NCBI GenBank assembly: GCA_023459055.1
Contig: JAEWVR010000025.1
Location: forward strand, 1 to 64,000
DNA: 64,000 nt
Direction of reading: 5' to 3'
Source of the DNA: Fibrobacterota bacterium
GTDB taxonomy: Bacteria; Fibrobacterota; Chitinivibrionia; Chitinivibrionales; Chitinispirillaceae
Positions within the stretch are counted from its first letter, which is position 1, and the number at the start of each line of letters is the position of its first letter. The notes under the pieces were generated by a model. The model searched no databases and was not told the DNA's origin. It saw only the letters and a list, made by a program, of their open reading frames with translations. Shown piece after piece: positions 7,409 to 16,235 of the stretch. The position numbers and the translations under genes are program-made.

Positions 7409-8719
7409 TTATGTTTTTTTACGCTGTAATGCACGCAATCCCTTCGCACCAATATCACGCCTGAACTGTTTACCACTGAAATCAATCTCTGCAACACCCT
7501 CGTACGCGAGCCCTATGGCATCGCTCAGTGAATCAGCCCAGGCACTAACAGCAAGCACACGTCCGCCGTTAGTTACAAACTGGTCTTTTTTGTCAAGTGA
7601 TGTTCCACTATGGTAAATATCAAGATTACTGCGCGCATGCTCTGCATCATCAAGACCGGTGATCACCTTACCCTTATCGTATGCTCCCGGGTACCCCTTT
7701 GATGCCAGTACAACAGTAACACAATACTGCGCCTGCATCTGCCACTTTACATCAGTCAATTTACCTTTTGCGCACGACATGAACACTTCGTACCAGTCAC
7801 AATTGATAAGCGGCAACACTGCCTGCGTTTCAGGATCACCAAAACGACAGTTAAACTCGACGACCTTAGGCCCATCCTTTGTTACCATCACACCACAGTA
7901 AAGCAGCCCCTGATATCTGCAATTCTCTTTATCCATTGCGTCAAGTGTCGGAACAATAATTTCATCTTCGATGCGTTTCATTAATGCAGCATCAACAAGC
8001 GGCGCCGGTGCGTAAGCTCCCATACCACCGGTATTCGGTCCCTTGTCATTATCAAAAACAGCCTTATGATCCTGCGCTACGGGAAGTACCTTGTACTTTT
8101 TTCCATCAGTAAGAACAAATATTGATGCCTCCTCACCGATCATCTTCTCCTCAATAACCACCTGACTCCCGGCATCACCGAAACTCTTCTTATCAAAAAT
8201 TTCATCAAGAGTTGAAATTGCCTGCTCCATCGTATCACAGACAATAGCACCCTTACCAGCAGCAAGTCCGCTTACCTTGATAACAATCGGTGCACCTTTT
8301 TCATTAAGGTATTTGAGTGCATCATCCTTGTTTTCAAACACTTCATAAGCAGCGGTAGGAATCTTGTATTTTCGCATGAGATGTTTTGAGAAAGCCTTGC
8401 TTCCCTCAAGCTGAGCTGCAGCTTTTGATGGTCCGAAAATGTTCAAACCCTCTTTTTTGAAGATATCAACAATACCCTCAACAAGCGGCACCTCCGGCCC
8501 CACAATCGTAAGATCAATTTCATTCTCTGATGCCCAACCTGCAAGATCCTGCCAGTTTTCGATAGGCTTATCAACAATCATGCAGCCATCACGCTCAAGC
8601 CCGGGATTACCGGGATAGGCATACATGCAAAGTGGCCTGTCGGAACGCAGCAGTGCTTTTAAAATAGCGTGTTCGCGACCACCACTCCCGACAATGAGCA
8701 CAGAATTCATGAAATCCAA
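7409..8719 (-). CDS. purD: Phosphoribosylamine-glycine ligase (GARS)
   Basis: An ATP-grasp ligase joining phosphoribosylamine and glycine, purine step 2. N-terminal VLIVGSGGREHAIL, the ATP-grasp core VIKVSGLAAGKGA, the substrate loop GPNTGGMGAYAPAP and metal-binding EFNCRFGDPETQ are all present. Full family length (436 residues). AGGAGG lies 5 nt before TTG 8719 but 14 nt before ATG 8710, so TTG initiation is likely. It is preceded by a block of palindromic repeats and followed by purE. Confidence 0.95.
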   Translation of the reverse strand: MDFMNSVLIVGSGGREHAILKALLRSDRPLCMYAYPGNPGLERDGCMIVDKPIENWQDLAGWASENEIDLTIVGPEVPLVEGIVDIFKKEGLNIFGPSKAAAQLEGSKAFSKHLMRKYKIPTAAYEVFENKDDALKYLNEKGAPIVIKVSGLAAGKGAIVCDTMEQAISTLDEIFDKKSFGDAGSQVVIEEKMIGEEASIFVLTDGKKYKVLPVAQDHKAVFDNDKGPNTGGMGAYAPAPLVDAALMKRIEDEIIVPTLDAMDKENCRYQGLLYCGVMVTKDGPKVVEFNCRFGDPETQAVLPLINCDWYEVFMSCAKGKLTDVKWQMQAQYCVTVVLASKGYPGAYDKGKVITGLDDAEHARSNLDIYHSGTSLDKKDQFVTNGGRVLAVSAWADSLSDAIGLAYEGVAEIDFSGKQFRRDIGAKGLRALQRKKT

Positions 8720-8810
8720 TTGATCCTCCTAAAAAATGATGATTTGACCTGCAGGTGTAAAAATAGGTTTATGATACAGAATAAAGCAATATTGTGATCC
8801 GTGAATCGTA

Positions 8811-9010
8811 CGCGAAATCCATTTCGCGACCCGTAGGGGCGAATCATTATTCGCCCGAATCATTATTCGCCTGGATATTGTGTGTGATCGGTAATGCAAT
8901 TGCATGCAGGGAAAAGGGCGAATGATAATTCGCCCGTACATTATTGCATGATCGGTATGTTTATGTGTATGCAGGGAATGGGCGAATAATGATTCGCCCT
9001 TACATTGTCA
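8811..9010. repeat. Palindromic repeat block (GGGCGAAT-4nt-ATTCGCCC family), three full copies
   Basis: Full 20-bp palindromes lie at 8837-8856, 8916-8935 and 8980-8999, with a partial one at 8857-8871. The last two sit in ~62-64 bp direct repeats (8885-8948 and 8949-9010) that share TGATCGGTA, ATGCAGGGAA and TACATT. A related palindrome, GCGAAAT-CC-ATTTCGC, lies at about 8812-8827. The arms are constant and the 4 central bases vary (CATT, GATA, AATG). The same core recurs at 16003-16045 and 45936-45955. Confidence 0.9.
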
Positions 9011-9016
9011 TGCCAG

Positions 9017-9517
9017 TTATTGGATATTATTAATGAAATTATTTACAAATGTGGTTTTGTCGGTATCGGACATTTTTGCAGTTGCGGCTGATACCGCATT
9101 GATCGTTTCTGCGTTCTTTTTGGTTAACAGCTTTTTTAACTGTTTGAAATAACCCGCTACCAACCATCTGTTGGCTGTTACAATCAGATGTACTTTCTTT
9201 CCTGCAAGGCTGACATCCGATTTTAGCCAATCGCGTACCGGTTCCTTAAAGGTGAATGCCTGCACAGCTCCGTAAATAACCAAGGATGAATATGATTCGA
9301 TATTTTTTTTATTGGCATCAGCACTTGCCACATACTCCACACTGCGGTTCTGATTATTAAATGCAGTTTTAAACCGTTCTACCCAGAAATCTATCGTTTC
9401 ATTTTTTTCTTCATAGACAAACAGAATGGTACTCCCGCTATTAGCCACAGTATCGTTTGACTGAACAATTGCGACACAAGTTAATAACGAAATCATCATT
9501 GCAACGCCGTAGTTCAT
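9017..9517 (-). CDS. Exported flavodoxin-fold-like protein
   Basis: Start chosen at ATG 9517, preceded by AAGGAG; this gives 166 residues with a signal peptide (MNYGVAMMISLLTCVAIVQS). The mature part has an alternating strand/helix pattern reminiscent of flavodoxin-like domains: ILFVYEEKNETIDFWVERF, then SSLVIYGAVQAF and KKVHLIVTANRW. The FMN-binding T/S-rich loop of true flavodoxins is not obvious, so cofactor binding is doubtful. It stands alone between the repeat block and the flgM-like gene. Confidence 0.5.
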   Translation of the reverse strand: MNYGVAMMISLLTCVAIVQSNDTVANSGSTILFVYEEKNETIDFWVERFKTAFNNQNRSVEYVASADANKKNIESYSSLVIYGAVQAFTFKEPVRDWLKSDVSLAGKKVHLIVTANRWLVAGYFKQLKKLLTKKNAETINAVSAATAKMSDTDKTTFVNNFINNIQ

Positions 9518-9604
9518 AATTATCTCCTTTTTAGTGTGTGTGTGTCGTTCAATATAATAAACGCACTTCACAGATTCTCATTATCAAGGATTTACTTAAA
9601 AAGC

Positions 9605-9631
9605 TAAAGTTCCTGATACAAATACCGATAA
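9605..9631 (+). promoter_or_regulatory. Sigma-28 (FliA/RpoF) promoter for the flgM-like gene
   Basis: TAAAGTTC at 9605-9612, an exact 11-nt spacer, then ACCGATAA at 9624-9631. This matches the flagellar sigma-28 consensus TAAAGTTT-N11-GCCGATAA at 14 of 16 positions. It implies a ~120-nt 5' leader before the ATG at 9761. Confidence 0.8.
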
Positions 9632-9760
9632 CTAATAATGAGAGAACTTAAGAGACCCGGAGATAAGAAATGATCCGGGAATCTACACCAGGGGGAGACC
9701 AGGGATGGTGGATAGTCCAGGGATGGAGCGATACCCCACAGCAAGAAAGGCAGGTAAGCC

Positions 9761-10057
9761 ATGAACATTTCAAGAGCACTATCGGCTTACGGGGCCAGAC
9801 CAATCGAAACTGCTGTTAAAAACAACAGTAAGAAAGAGGCCCCTGCAAAAGCGGCGGCGACTGTTCCACACGAACAGGTTGAATTGTCTAATGAAGCGAA
9901 ATCTTTTCAAAAGGTGATGGAGGCTGTTGATGCCACACCGGAGGTTAGAATTCCATTAGTTGAAGAGATCCGACAGAAGATTAAACTGAACGGATATCCA
10001 TTCGAAACCAGATTGTACAAAGCACTAGAAAAAATGATTGATGCTAAAGTTGTATGA
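9761..10057 (+). CDS. flgM: FlgM-like anti-sigma-28 factor
   Basis: A 98-residue protein. The N-terminal ~55 residues are Ala/Lys-rich and disorder-like. The C-terminal region (VRIPLVEEIRQKIKLNGYP then KALEKMID) matches the FlgM pattern, in which an R-x(3-4)-V/E-I-x(3)-I-x(3)-G-Y segment precedes a helix that binds FliA. FlgM holds sigma-28 inactive until hook completion and is then exported. The case is strengthened by a near-consensus sigma-28 promoter upstream, since flgM is classically autoregulated by sigma-28. A good terminator follows at 10090. No other flagellar gene is in the window. Confidence 0.65.
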   Translation: MNISRALSAYGARPIETAVKNNSKKEAPAKAAATVPHEQVELSNEAKSFQKVMEAVDATPEVRIPLVEEIRQKIKLNGYPFETRLYKALEKMIDAKVV

Positions 10058-10089
10058 TAAAAGACTCCATTCTGGAGCTCGATTTTTAA

Positions 10090-10125
10090 ACCCCGCGTGA
10101 AATTTATGTTCATGCGGGGTTTTTT
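10090..10125 (+). terminator. Rho-independent terminator of the flgM-like gene
   Basis: Stem ACCCCGC(G)TGAA / TTCA(T)GCGGGGT, a short loop and a T6 run. Confidence 0.85.
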
Positions 10126-10176
10126 CTTGCTTTTATACGTTCCCGTAACTCATTTTATACCACTGTTTTAATTCTT

Positions 10177-10262
10177 GCTCTGGTGGCGGAATAGGTAGAC
10201 GCTGCGGACTTAAAATCCGCTGACCTTTGCGGGTCGTGCCGGTTCGATTCCGGCCCTGAGCA
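10177..10262 (+). tRNA. tRNA-Leu(UAA)
   Basis: Class-II tRNA with D arm, anticodon arm GCGGA-CTTAAAA-TCCGC (anticodon TAA), a long variable arm and T arm GCCGG-TTCGATT-CCGGC. Acceptor GCTCTGG faces CCTGAGC, leaving a U-U mismatch at pair 5-68. Discriminator A is at 10262 and CCA is not encoded. Confidence 0.95.
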
Positions 10263-10374
10263 CGTTTCTTCTCATCACGTTGTAATTACTTCTAAATGAT
10301 ATACCATTTTCATTGTAGTTGTCAGATTGCATGTTTGTAGTATCACCCTAAAAATGGCTGATGCCTGAGTACCA

Positions 10375-12054
10375 TTATTTTCTTTGTTTTTTATCAGTAG
10401 TCCCCGGTTTTGTTCCGGCTTTACTTTTTGTTGTTACACTATCAGCGGCATTCAATGGTTTCACCTGTGTCGGCTTCTGCTGCGGTGGCGTTTCCTGTAC
10501 AACTGCAGGCTCAATAGGCTCCCATATAATAGAATCTGATGGTATTTCAGGACGAACAACTTTATTAGCAGTATCGTTTTTCACCGTATCAGGCTTTACA
10601 GTCGTACTATTGGCACCAATTTTTGTTTCAGGAATATATTGCTGAGATTCCTTTTTAGAGACAGTCTTTCCCGGTGCAGTACTACCAGTCTGAACCTCAA
10701 GTTTTTTTAACACTTCCTGTGCAGTAAACGCAAGTGCATCATCAGGATCACTTGCAAGCTGCTTCATTAAATATAATGCGCGGGTTTCTTTATTATTCCC
10801 AAGCCCGATTAATGCTTCTATGCGTATATCCGCTTCCTTAGCCTGACTTAAAATGTCAATAAGCGCATCAAGTGCCCTGCCCGTAGCGATCCGGCCAAGT
10901 ACCGACACAGCCAGTTTTCGTATCTTTTTATCAAGACCAATATCAAGTGAAATTGCAAGCAGAGCCGGAACGATCTCGTCTTTGTATCCGGTAATCTCGC
11001 TATATCCTTTTTTGACAAGCTCCGGTTCAAACGGTTCCTGTGAATAAAAAATACGCAGCGAGTTAAGTTTATCCATCACGATACGATGGTAATGATCCTT
11101 ACTGCGCAGCGTACTATCGGTAAGGGCCGCAAGCGTGCTGTCAAGTATCTTAATTCTCATTTTATCTTTATTGTGCGCATCATTTAAACTATCGACGTCA
11201 TAGCGGAGACGTTCGATTTCACGCTGATGATTTCTCACCTTGTTCTCGAGTGGTTCAAGTCCGCCAAGATTTCCGATTTTGTTAAACGATCCGTTAAACC
11301 GTAGTCCCACAAAAATACCGGGACGCGACAATCCTTCAGCCGGTGTTGAAACAATCCCTGCATCAAATTTTGAATCCTTGTCAAGAAACATTTTTGTTAA
11401 TGCAACTGCACCGGCACTGATCTCAAAACGCGAGTTCCAGAACCGCCATGATGCAAACACAGATGGAATAAAATCCTTGTCCCTGCGGTTCATTTCGATA
11501 GTTGCATAAACGCCGCCGCCAAAATATTTCTCAAATGCAATAAACGGGTTAAATGCTTCACGTTGATACGAGGGAATTGACAATACTCCAAAATGAAGCC
11601 TCAGCCTGATTGGTTCAATACTCTTTGAAAATGCACAATACAGCTCATTTGTAAACTTTTCATCATCATCATCATCATTATCATAATAATACATCTCCCG
11701 GTTTGAAAAGCAGCCACGGATACCAACCGCAAGTGATGGCATCCAGGATTTTGTTTCTTCACCAAGAATGCGTGTTTTAAGCCCAATGGTTACGCTGCCT
11801 GCATACCCGATATCAATATTTACCCAACGTGCAACGCTATACGAAATCAATGCACCTGGTTGTATCACCGTTCCGTCGGTACTGTCGGTAAAGATAAACG
11901 TATTTACATCTGCAACAAATGCATTGTTATCAAGAAGGTCTGCATCAGGTACCCAGTGAAGCGCACTCCATCTTGTAGCTGCAGTAACTGCATTTATCAA
12001 AAGAACAGTAGTAAAAAAAATGAGAAGAACAATGATCCTGCCAAAACGCTTCAT
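10375..12054 (-). CDS. Envelope protein: beta-barrel-like domain, coiled coil and HEAT repeats
   Basis: Start taken at ATG 12054 (559 residues); TTG 12078 after GAGGTG is an alternative. Signal peptide MKRFGRIIVLLIFFTTVLL, then ~230 residues of short amphipathic strands with aromatic ends, resembling an outer-membrane barrel, with an acidic run of five Asp in a loop. A coiled coil follows (GNLGGLEPLENKVRNHQREI onward), then HEAT/PBS-lyase-type repeats (AVSVLGRIATGRALDALIDI, ALIGLGNNKETRALYLM), then a Thr/Lys/Pro-rich disordered tail ending KKQRK. Probably an envelope scaffold with a periplasmic protein-binding arm. No catalytic motif seen. Confidence 0.6.
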   Translation of the reverse strand: MKRFGRIIVLLIFFTTVLLINAVTAATRWSALHWVPDADLLDNNAFVADVNTFIFTDSTDGTVIQPGALISYSVARWVNIDIGYAGSVTIGLKTRILGEETKSWMPSLAVGIRGCFSNREMYYYDNDDDDDEKFTNELYCAFSKSIEPIRLRLHFGVLSIPSYQREAFNPFIAFEKYFGGGVYATIEMNRRDKDFIPSVFASWRFWNSRFEISAGAVALTKMFLDKDSKFDAGIVSTPAEGLSRPGIFVGLRFNGSFNKIGNLGGLEPLENKVRNHQREIERLRYDVDSLNDAHNKDKMRIKILDSTLAALTDSTLRSKDHYHRIVMDKLNSLRIFYSQEPFEPELVKKGYSEITGYKDEIVPALLAISLDIGLDKKIRKLAVSVLGRIATGRALDALIDILSQAKEADIRIEALIGLGNNKETRALYLMKQLASDPDDALAFTAQEVLKKLEVQTGSTAPGKTVSKKESQQYIPETKIGANSTTVKPDTVKNDTANKVVRPEIPSDSIIWEPIEPAVVQETPPQQKPTQVKPLNAADSVTTKSKAGTKPGTTDKKQRK

Positions 12055-12199
12055 CACTATACCTTTGAACCGGTTCAATAAAAATCACCTCATCATTTCG
12101 GTTGTAACACGAAACACGGGGTTTTATTAATTCTATAAAACCGCCATCTGATTGTCTATTAAGAAATTAGGAACATCAGTAATTTTGTGCGGAAGAAAA

Positions 12200-12268
12200 A
12201 TAAAAAACGCTTATCCTGGGCCCGACAAACGTGTAGTCTGGTACACCGTCAGGCACAGTATAAGCGTT
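12200..12268 (-). terminator. Strong rho-independent terminator (minus strand)
   Basis: A 21-bp inverted repeat with three mismatches (12206-12226 with 12248-12268) encloses a small inner hairpin (GTGTA/TACAC). On the minus strand it is followed directly by a T run (complement of the A run at 12202-12207). It ends the transcript of the Gly/Asn-rich gene. Confidence 0.8.
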
Positions 12269-12328
12269 AAATTGTCTGTTGTCTGAGAATGCTGCAGACA
12301 TTACGAATCACTAAAAAAATGTTACCGG

Positions 12329-12817
12329 TTAGCGTTCCTCTGAATCAACTTCCTGTTCATCAAGTGACATGTAATCAGGCTCATCAGCAACTTCATCATC
12401 GGAAGTATCCCGTTCATTGCCGCGTTCTGCATATTCAACGGAATTACCGCGATCGACATCATCAAAATCCTGTTCTGGTGCAACCTGGGATACCGGTACT
12501 CCAGCAGCCGGTGCAGGAAGACGATCTCTGATTTCCTTAAGCAACTTTATAATCTGATCGTTCTGCTTGATCAGCTGCTTGTCGCTTGAACCACCACCAC
12601 CGCCGTGATGACTTTTAAACTTGTGGTTTGTGTGTCCACCGCCACCAGGTTTTTTGTATGATTGCTGATGTCCACCATTGTTATAACCCGAATTTCCATT
12701 GCCATTACTATTGTAATTATAACTATAGTTGGCACTGGGGCTGTTATATGATTTGTTTTGTGAGGATGGTCTGCGATTCTGCTGGTACATGCCCCTTGAC
12801 ATTTCATCGCCATTCAT
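12329..12817 (-). CDS. Gly/Asn/His-rich low-complexity protein with short coiled coil
   Basis: Start set at ATG 12817 after AAAGGAG (162 residues). Residues ~1-85 are Asn/Gly/Tyr/Ser/Gln-rich (SYNYNSNGNGNSGYNNGG), then basic His/Lys/Gly-rich, resembling disordered RNA-binding or condensate-forming tails. A single amphipathic helix follows (KQLIKQNDQIIKLLKEIRDR). The C-terminal ~55 residues are strongly acidic. The charge split (basic middle, acidic end) around an oligomerisation helix is striking. It has its own terminator and no obvious operon partner; miaA lies upstream on the same strand. Nucleic-acid binding is a guess from composition. Confidence 0.6.
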   Translation of the reverse strand: MNGDEMSRGMYQQNRRPSSQNKSYNSPSANYSYNYNSNGNGNSGYNNGGHQQSYKKPGGGGHTNHKFKSHHGGGGGSSDKQLIKQNDQIIKLLKEIRDRLPAPAAGVPVSQVAPEQDFDDVDRGNSVEYAERGNERDTSDDEVADEPDYMSLDEQEVDSEER

Positions 12818-13070
12818 GAGGAGGACTCCTTTCTTCCCGACGGAAGATACTAAAAAGGAAAAAATAACTACTATGGCCACAGTTACGGCCAAATGGTATA
12901 AAAGATTCAGGGATTTTCTGGTAAATTAATAAGGTATTAAAAACCTTAATTATATTTTTGGCTCCATGTTCTGCACAACCGGAGCACTCTCAATTTACTA
13001 TATGTTCAGCTATAGTTCAACAATTGTTTTGTAGTTTCAAACGTAACATCAAAGATAATATAAAGACATT

Positions 13071-13982
13071 TCAATCAAAAGAGCTTTCTTTGTAAATATT
13101 TCTTATAACAGACAAAGCAGCATCCATCCCTCTGGAAATATCAACCTCAATACCATCCTGCTGATGCGCAAACCAGGTTACCTGACGTTTTGCAAAACGC
13201 CGTGTATTTCTCTTTATAAGCTCCACCGCATCACGAAATGAAATTACACCCTGTTCATATGCGAAAAATTCGCGGTAACCGACACACTGAAGTCCCGGAG
13301 AATCAACTGTATAGCCTTTTTTAACCAGCATACTGAACTCATCATAAAGCCCCATGCTGATCATCGTATCGACCCGTATATTTATTTGTTCATACAGTTT
13401 ATCCCGATCAAGGGTTAGCTTTACAATTAAGTATTTATATTTTCCTGGTCGTTCTTTTATCGTCTGGAGTAATGATAACGGTTTGCCGGTTTGATAATAC
13501 ACTGCAAGTGCACGAATAATCCTCTGTGCATCATTGATATGTATCTTTGATGCGCTCACCGGATCTACTTTTTTTAGTTCATCATGCATCTTTTCGGTAC
13601 CATCAAGTGATGCACGCTGAGTCAGCGCATCGCGAATCTCCGGATCAGATTCCTCCTGCACCCCTACTCCATCAACGAGTGTCCTCAGATATAATCCGGT
13701 ACCTCCACAGACGATACAGCGTTTACCCTTCACATGCAGTTGATCAATCACCCCTTCTGCATCATTGAAATAGCGATACAGGGAATACGTTTCGGATGGC
13801 TCAATAAGATCTATCAACCAATGCCTTACTGAAGATTGCTCTGATTGATCTGGCTTTGCGGTCCCGATGTCCATACCGCGATATACCTGCCGTGAGTCAC
13901 ATGAAATAATATCCCAACCATGCTCCTGCGAAAGCACCATTGCAAGCGCGCTTTTACCTGATGCAGTAGGACCTGTGAGCAC
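13071..13982 (-). CDS. miaA: tRNA dimethylallyltransferase
   Basis: Adds the isopentenyl group to A37 of UNN-decoding tRNAs. The P-loop GPTASGKSALA is near the start, followed by DSRQVYRGMDIGTAKP, GGTGLYLRTLVDGV, the AQRIIRALAVYY segment and the C-terminal RRFAKRQVTWF. As drawn from GTG 13982 it has only two residues before the P-loop; the family usually has 8-12. The frame stays open upstream and a CTG at 14015 lies 8 nt after AAGGA, which would give 314 residues. No in-frame ATG precedes the P-loop, so a non-ATG start is certain. Confidence 0.93.
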   Translation of the reverse strand: MLTGPTASGKSALAMVLSQEHGWDIISCDSRQVYRGMDIGTAKPDQSEQSSVRHWLIDLIEPSETYSLYRYFNDAEGVIDQLHVKGKRCIVCGGTGLYLRTLVDGVGVQEESDPEIRDALTQRASLDGTEKMHDELKKVDPVSASKIHINDAQRIIRALAVYYQTGKPLSLLQTIKERPGKYKYLIVKLTLDRDKLYEQINIRVDTMISMGLYDEFSMLVKKGYTVDSPGLQCVGYREFFAYEQGVISFRDAVELIKRNTRRFAKRQVTWFAHQQDGIEVDISRGMDAALSVIRNIYKESSFD

Positions 13983-14093
13983 CGGAATCGTTGTTGATAT
14001 TTTTTCTGAGCTCAGTGTGGAATTCCTTGTAATTTACTGTAAAATGGGGTATTTTCTTTTTTCCTGTAAACAATATAATAGAAGTTGTACCTG

Positions 14094-15224
14094 ATGAAAC
14101 TCAAAATAATTTTTATCCTGATATTGCTGATCGCGATCGCTATCACCGTAACCATACTTGTAAAACCTGAATTATTAGCATCCAGCGGACTTATGGTTCA
14201 TTGCATTTCCAAAGACAAAAAAGAGGGTGATGACACAGTACGTACGTCCGTGAAATTTGAGCAGCAATTAATGGAACAGTTGCACAACCTTGAAGTAAGC
14301 AATCAAAATATCAGGCGGACTGTATTAAAACAGGATTCGTCAATTGAAATCAGGACATCAGTGCCGCGCGGTAAACCAATGGAGTGGATCATCTGGATGA
14401 TCGTATCCGGATTAAAAGATGCAGCCTACTCCATGGACGATTGTTATTATGAATCTGATGCCAAAGGATGCCGTATTCAATTCAGTTGTAAGGAAAAAGG
14501 TAGTCCACCGTTTGTGTTACTTCTGATGCGGTCCTCAGCATACTTTACAAGTACCGCAAGAATAGCAATATTTATTGAGGATTTCGGATTTCAGGCTGAT
14601 GAAACAACAGTTCAGTACCTATCGTTTCCGGAACCGCTGACGGTAGGCCTTCTGCCTGAAAAAAAGCTGACAACATGGACCGCTCAAATTGCAGATGAAT
14701 ACAAAAAGGAAATTGTACTGATGCTCCCGATGGAACCAGTTCCAGGTGCATTTGCAAAACAAAGCAATTCGGTAATTATGGTTCATTATACAGAGGATAA
14801 GATCAAACAGCTGCTTAACAGTGCAATGGAGCGGATTCCCAATTTCAGTGGTGTTGCAAATTATTATGGAACACGAGTACTCGCAGACAGTAAAGTTGTT
14901 TCACTGCTTTTCGATCAGCTCGCATCACGAAACAGTTATTTTCTCTATTTTCCGCAGCAACGTAACGTATCAGTCAGTACTATAGCCAAAAGTGAAGGGA
15001 CTCCCTATGTGTCAGTTGACATTCAGGTTGATACAACACTCAGCGTTGACCGGATTCAGGACACGTTGCGTCACTGTGCAATGATAGCACAGAAAACCGG
15101 GCATGTGGTTATCAGTAGTAAAGCACATGGTTCATTTATACAGGCATTAACTAATGAGATTCCGGTATTAAAACAAAATGGAATAAAGCTGGTGTATATA
15201 TCCGAACTCGCAAAAAGTAAATAA
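14094..15224 (+). CDS. Divergent polysaccharide deacetylase family protein (YibQ/DUF610 type)
   Basis: 376 residues from ATG 14094; an in-frame TTG at 14085 is also possible. An N-terminal membrane anchor or signal (IIFILILLIAIAITVTILV) is followed by a linker of ~120 residues and then a NodB-like TIM-barrel domain (from RIAIFIEDFGF, residue ~155). Family landmarks appear as IFIEDFG (usually I-I-I-D-D-x-G), LPMEP and YYGTRVLAD (usually NHMGS-x-x-T). The Asp/His metal ligands are partly replaced, so catalysis is doubtful. The family acts in the periplasm on envelope glycans and is often near cell-division or peptidase genes. Followed 25 nt later by pdxJ. Confidence 0.75.
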   Translation: MKLKIIFILILLIAIAITVTILVKPELLASSGLMVHCISKDKKEGDDTVRTSVKFEQQLMEQLHNLEVSNQNIRRTVLKQDSSIEIRTSVPRGKPMEWIIWMIVSGLKDAAYSMDDCYYESDAKGCRIQFSCKEKGSPPFVLLLMRSSAYFTSTARIAIFIEDFGFQADETTVQYLSFPEPLTVGLLPEKKLTTWTAQIADEYKKEIVLMLPMEPVPGAFAKQSNSVIMVHYTEDKIKQLLNSAMERIPNFSGVANYYGTRVLADSKVVSLLFDQLASRNSYFLYFPQQRNVSVSTIAKSEGTPYVSVDIQVDTTLSVDRIQDTLRHCAMIAQKTGHVVISSKAHGSFIQALTNEIPVLKQNGIKLVYISELAKSK

Positions 15225-15249
15225 CTTCCTCAGGAGGCTTAAAGATAGA

Positions 15250-15960
15250 ATGGCAACACTTGGAGTAAATGTCGATCATATCGCAACAATTCGTCAGGCC
15301 CGGGGCGGCCATGAGCCAGATCCGGTTCACGCGGCTGCTCTTGCGGAGATCGCTGGCGCCAAAGGAATCACTGCACATCTCAGAGAAGATCGCAGACATA
15401 TTCAGGATCGCGATATTTACCTTTTAAAACAAACGGTAGCGACTCACCTGAACCTTGAAATGGCGGTGACAGAAGAAATGGTAAAACTTGCTGTTGATGT
15501 TCTTCCGTTTATGGTAACACTTGTTCCGGAAAAACGTCAGGAGCTCACCACAGAAGGCGGTCTTGCCGTTCGTGAACATGAAAGAGAACTTGCAAAGGCA
15601 ATCGAGACGTTCAGAAACCATAACATCCTTGTAAGTTTGTTTATTATACCTGATTTGAATGATATAAAATCAGCCAAACGAGTCGGTGCAACACACATAG
15701 AGCTTCATACCGGTCCATATGCCAACGCAGCAGCTGGTGCAGCACAGGATGAACAGCTTGAACAGCTCAAGAATGCAGCACTGTTTGCAAACCGTCTGGG
15801 GCTTCATGTTAATGCGGGTCACGGCTTAAATTACCAGAATGTTACGGCAATTGCACGCATGAATTTTATTGAAGAGCTCAACATCGGGCACTCGATAATC
15901 AGCAGAGCAGCGTTGGTTGGAATGGATCGGGCTGTTCGGGATATTATTGCTCAATTCTGA
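15250..15960 (+). CDS. pdxJ: Pyridoxine 5'-phosphate synthase
   Basis: Condenses 1-deoxy-D-xylulose 5-phosphate with 3-amino-2-oxopropyl phosphate in DXP-dependent vitamin B6 synthesis. 236 residues, full family length. Signatures: LGVNVDHIATIRQARGG at the start, HLREDRRHIQD, ELHTGPYA, LHVNAGHGLNY and the C-terminal NIGHSIISRA. CAGGAGG precedes the ATG. It is likely co-transcribed with the deacetylase-family gene. PdxJ occurs mainly in Gram-negative bacteria. Confidence 0.95.
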   Translation: MATLGVNVDHIATIRQARGGHEPDPVHAAALAEIAGAKGITAHLREDRRHIQDRDIYLLKQTVATHLNLEMAVTEEMVKLAVDVLPFMVTLVPEKRQELTTEGGLAVREHERELAKAIETFRNHNILVSLFIIPDLNDIKSAKRVGATHIELHTGPYANAAAGAAQDEQLEQLKNAALFANRLGLHVNAGHGLNYQNVTAIARMNFIEELNIGHSIISRAALVGMDRAVRDIIAQF

Positions 15961-15980
15961 TTTACTTCATTAAATTACAG

Positions 15981-16048
15981 GGGCGAATTGTGACTAATCG
16001 TAGGGGCGAATGATGATTCGTGTACGGGCGAATGATGATTCGCCCCTA
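15981..16048. repeat. Palindromic repeat cluster (GGGCGAAT family)
   Basis: A complete 20-bp palindrome GGGCGAATGATGATTCGCCC lies at 16026-16045, preceded by a 3'-clipped copy at 16003-16020 and a degenerate copy from 15981. The arms are identical to those at 8837-8999 and 45936-45955. The cluster sits in the pdxJ-hsp20 intergenic region and could act as a terminator for pdxJ. Confidence 0.9.
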
Positions 16049-16235
16049 CACCATTTCTGTTTTATCCATTTCTACTTAATGTCACATTTTGAAATACCTT
16101 CACTGTTTCATATTTCAATCTAAAACACTCTGAATCATACACCCGGTACTCAATCAAGTATCGTTGGCTTTATTTACGTAGTGCAACCCATTATGTACAG
16201 TAATTTATCGTAAGTTACGACGACTAATCCAGAAA

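Noticed and set aside
10361..10645. Plus-strand 94-residue hydrophobic frame
   Set aside because: Antisense shadow of the Pro/Thr/Lys-rich tail of the HEAT-repeat gene; the biased sequence creates the open frame.
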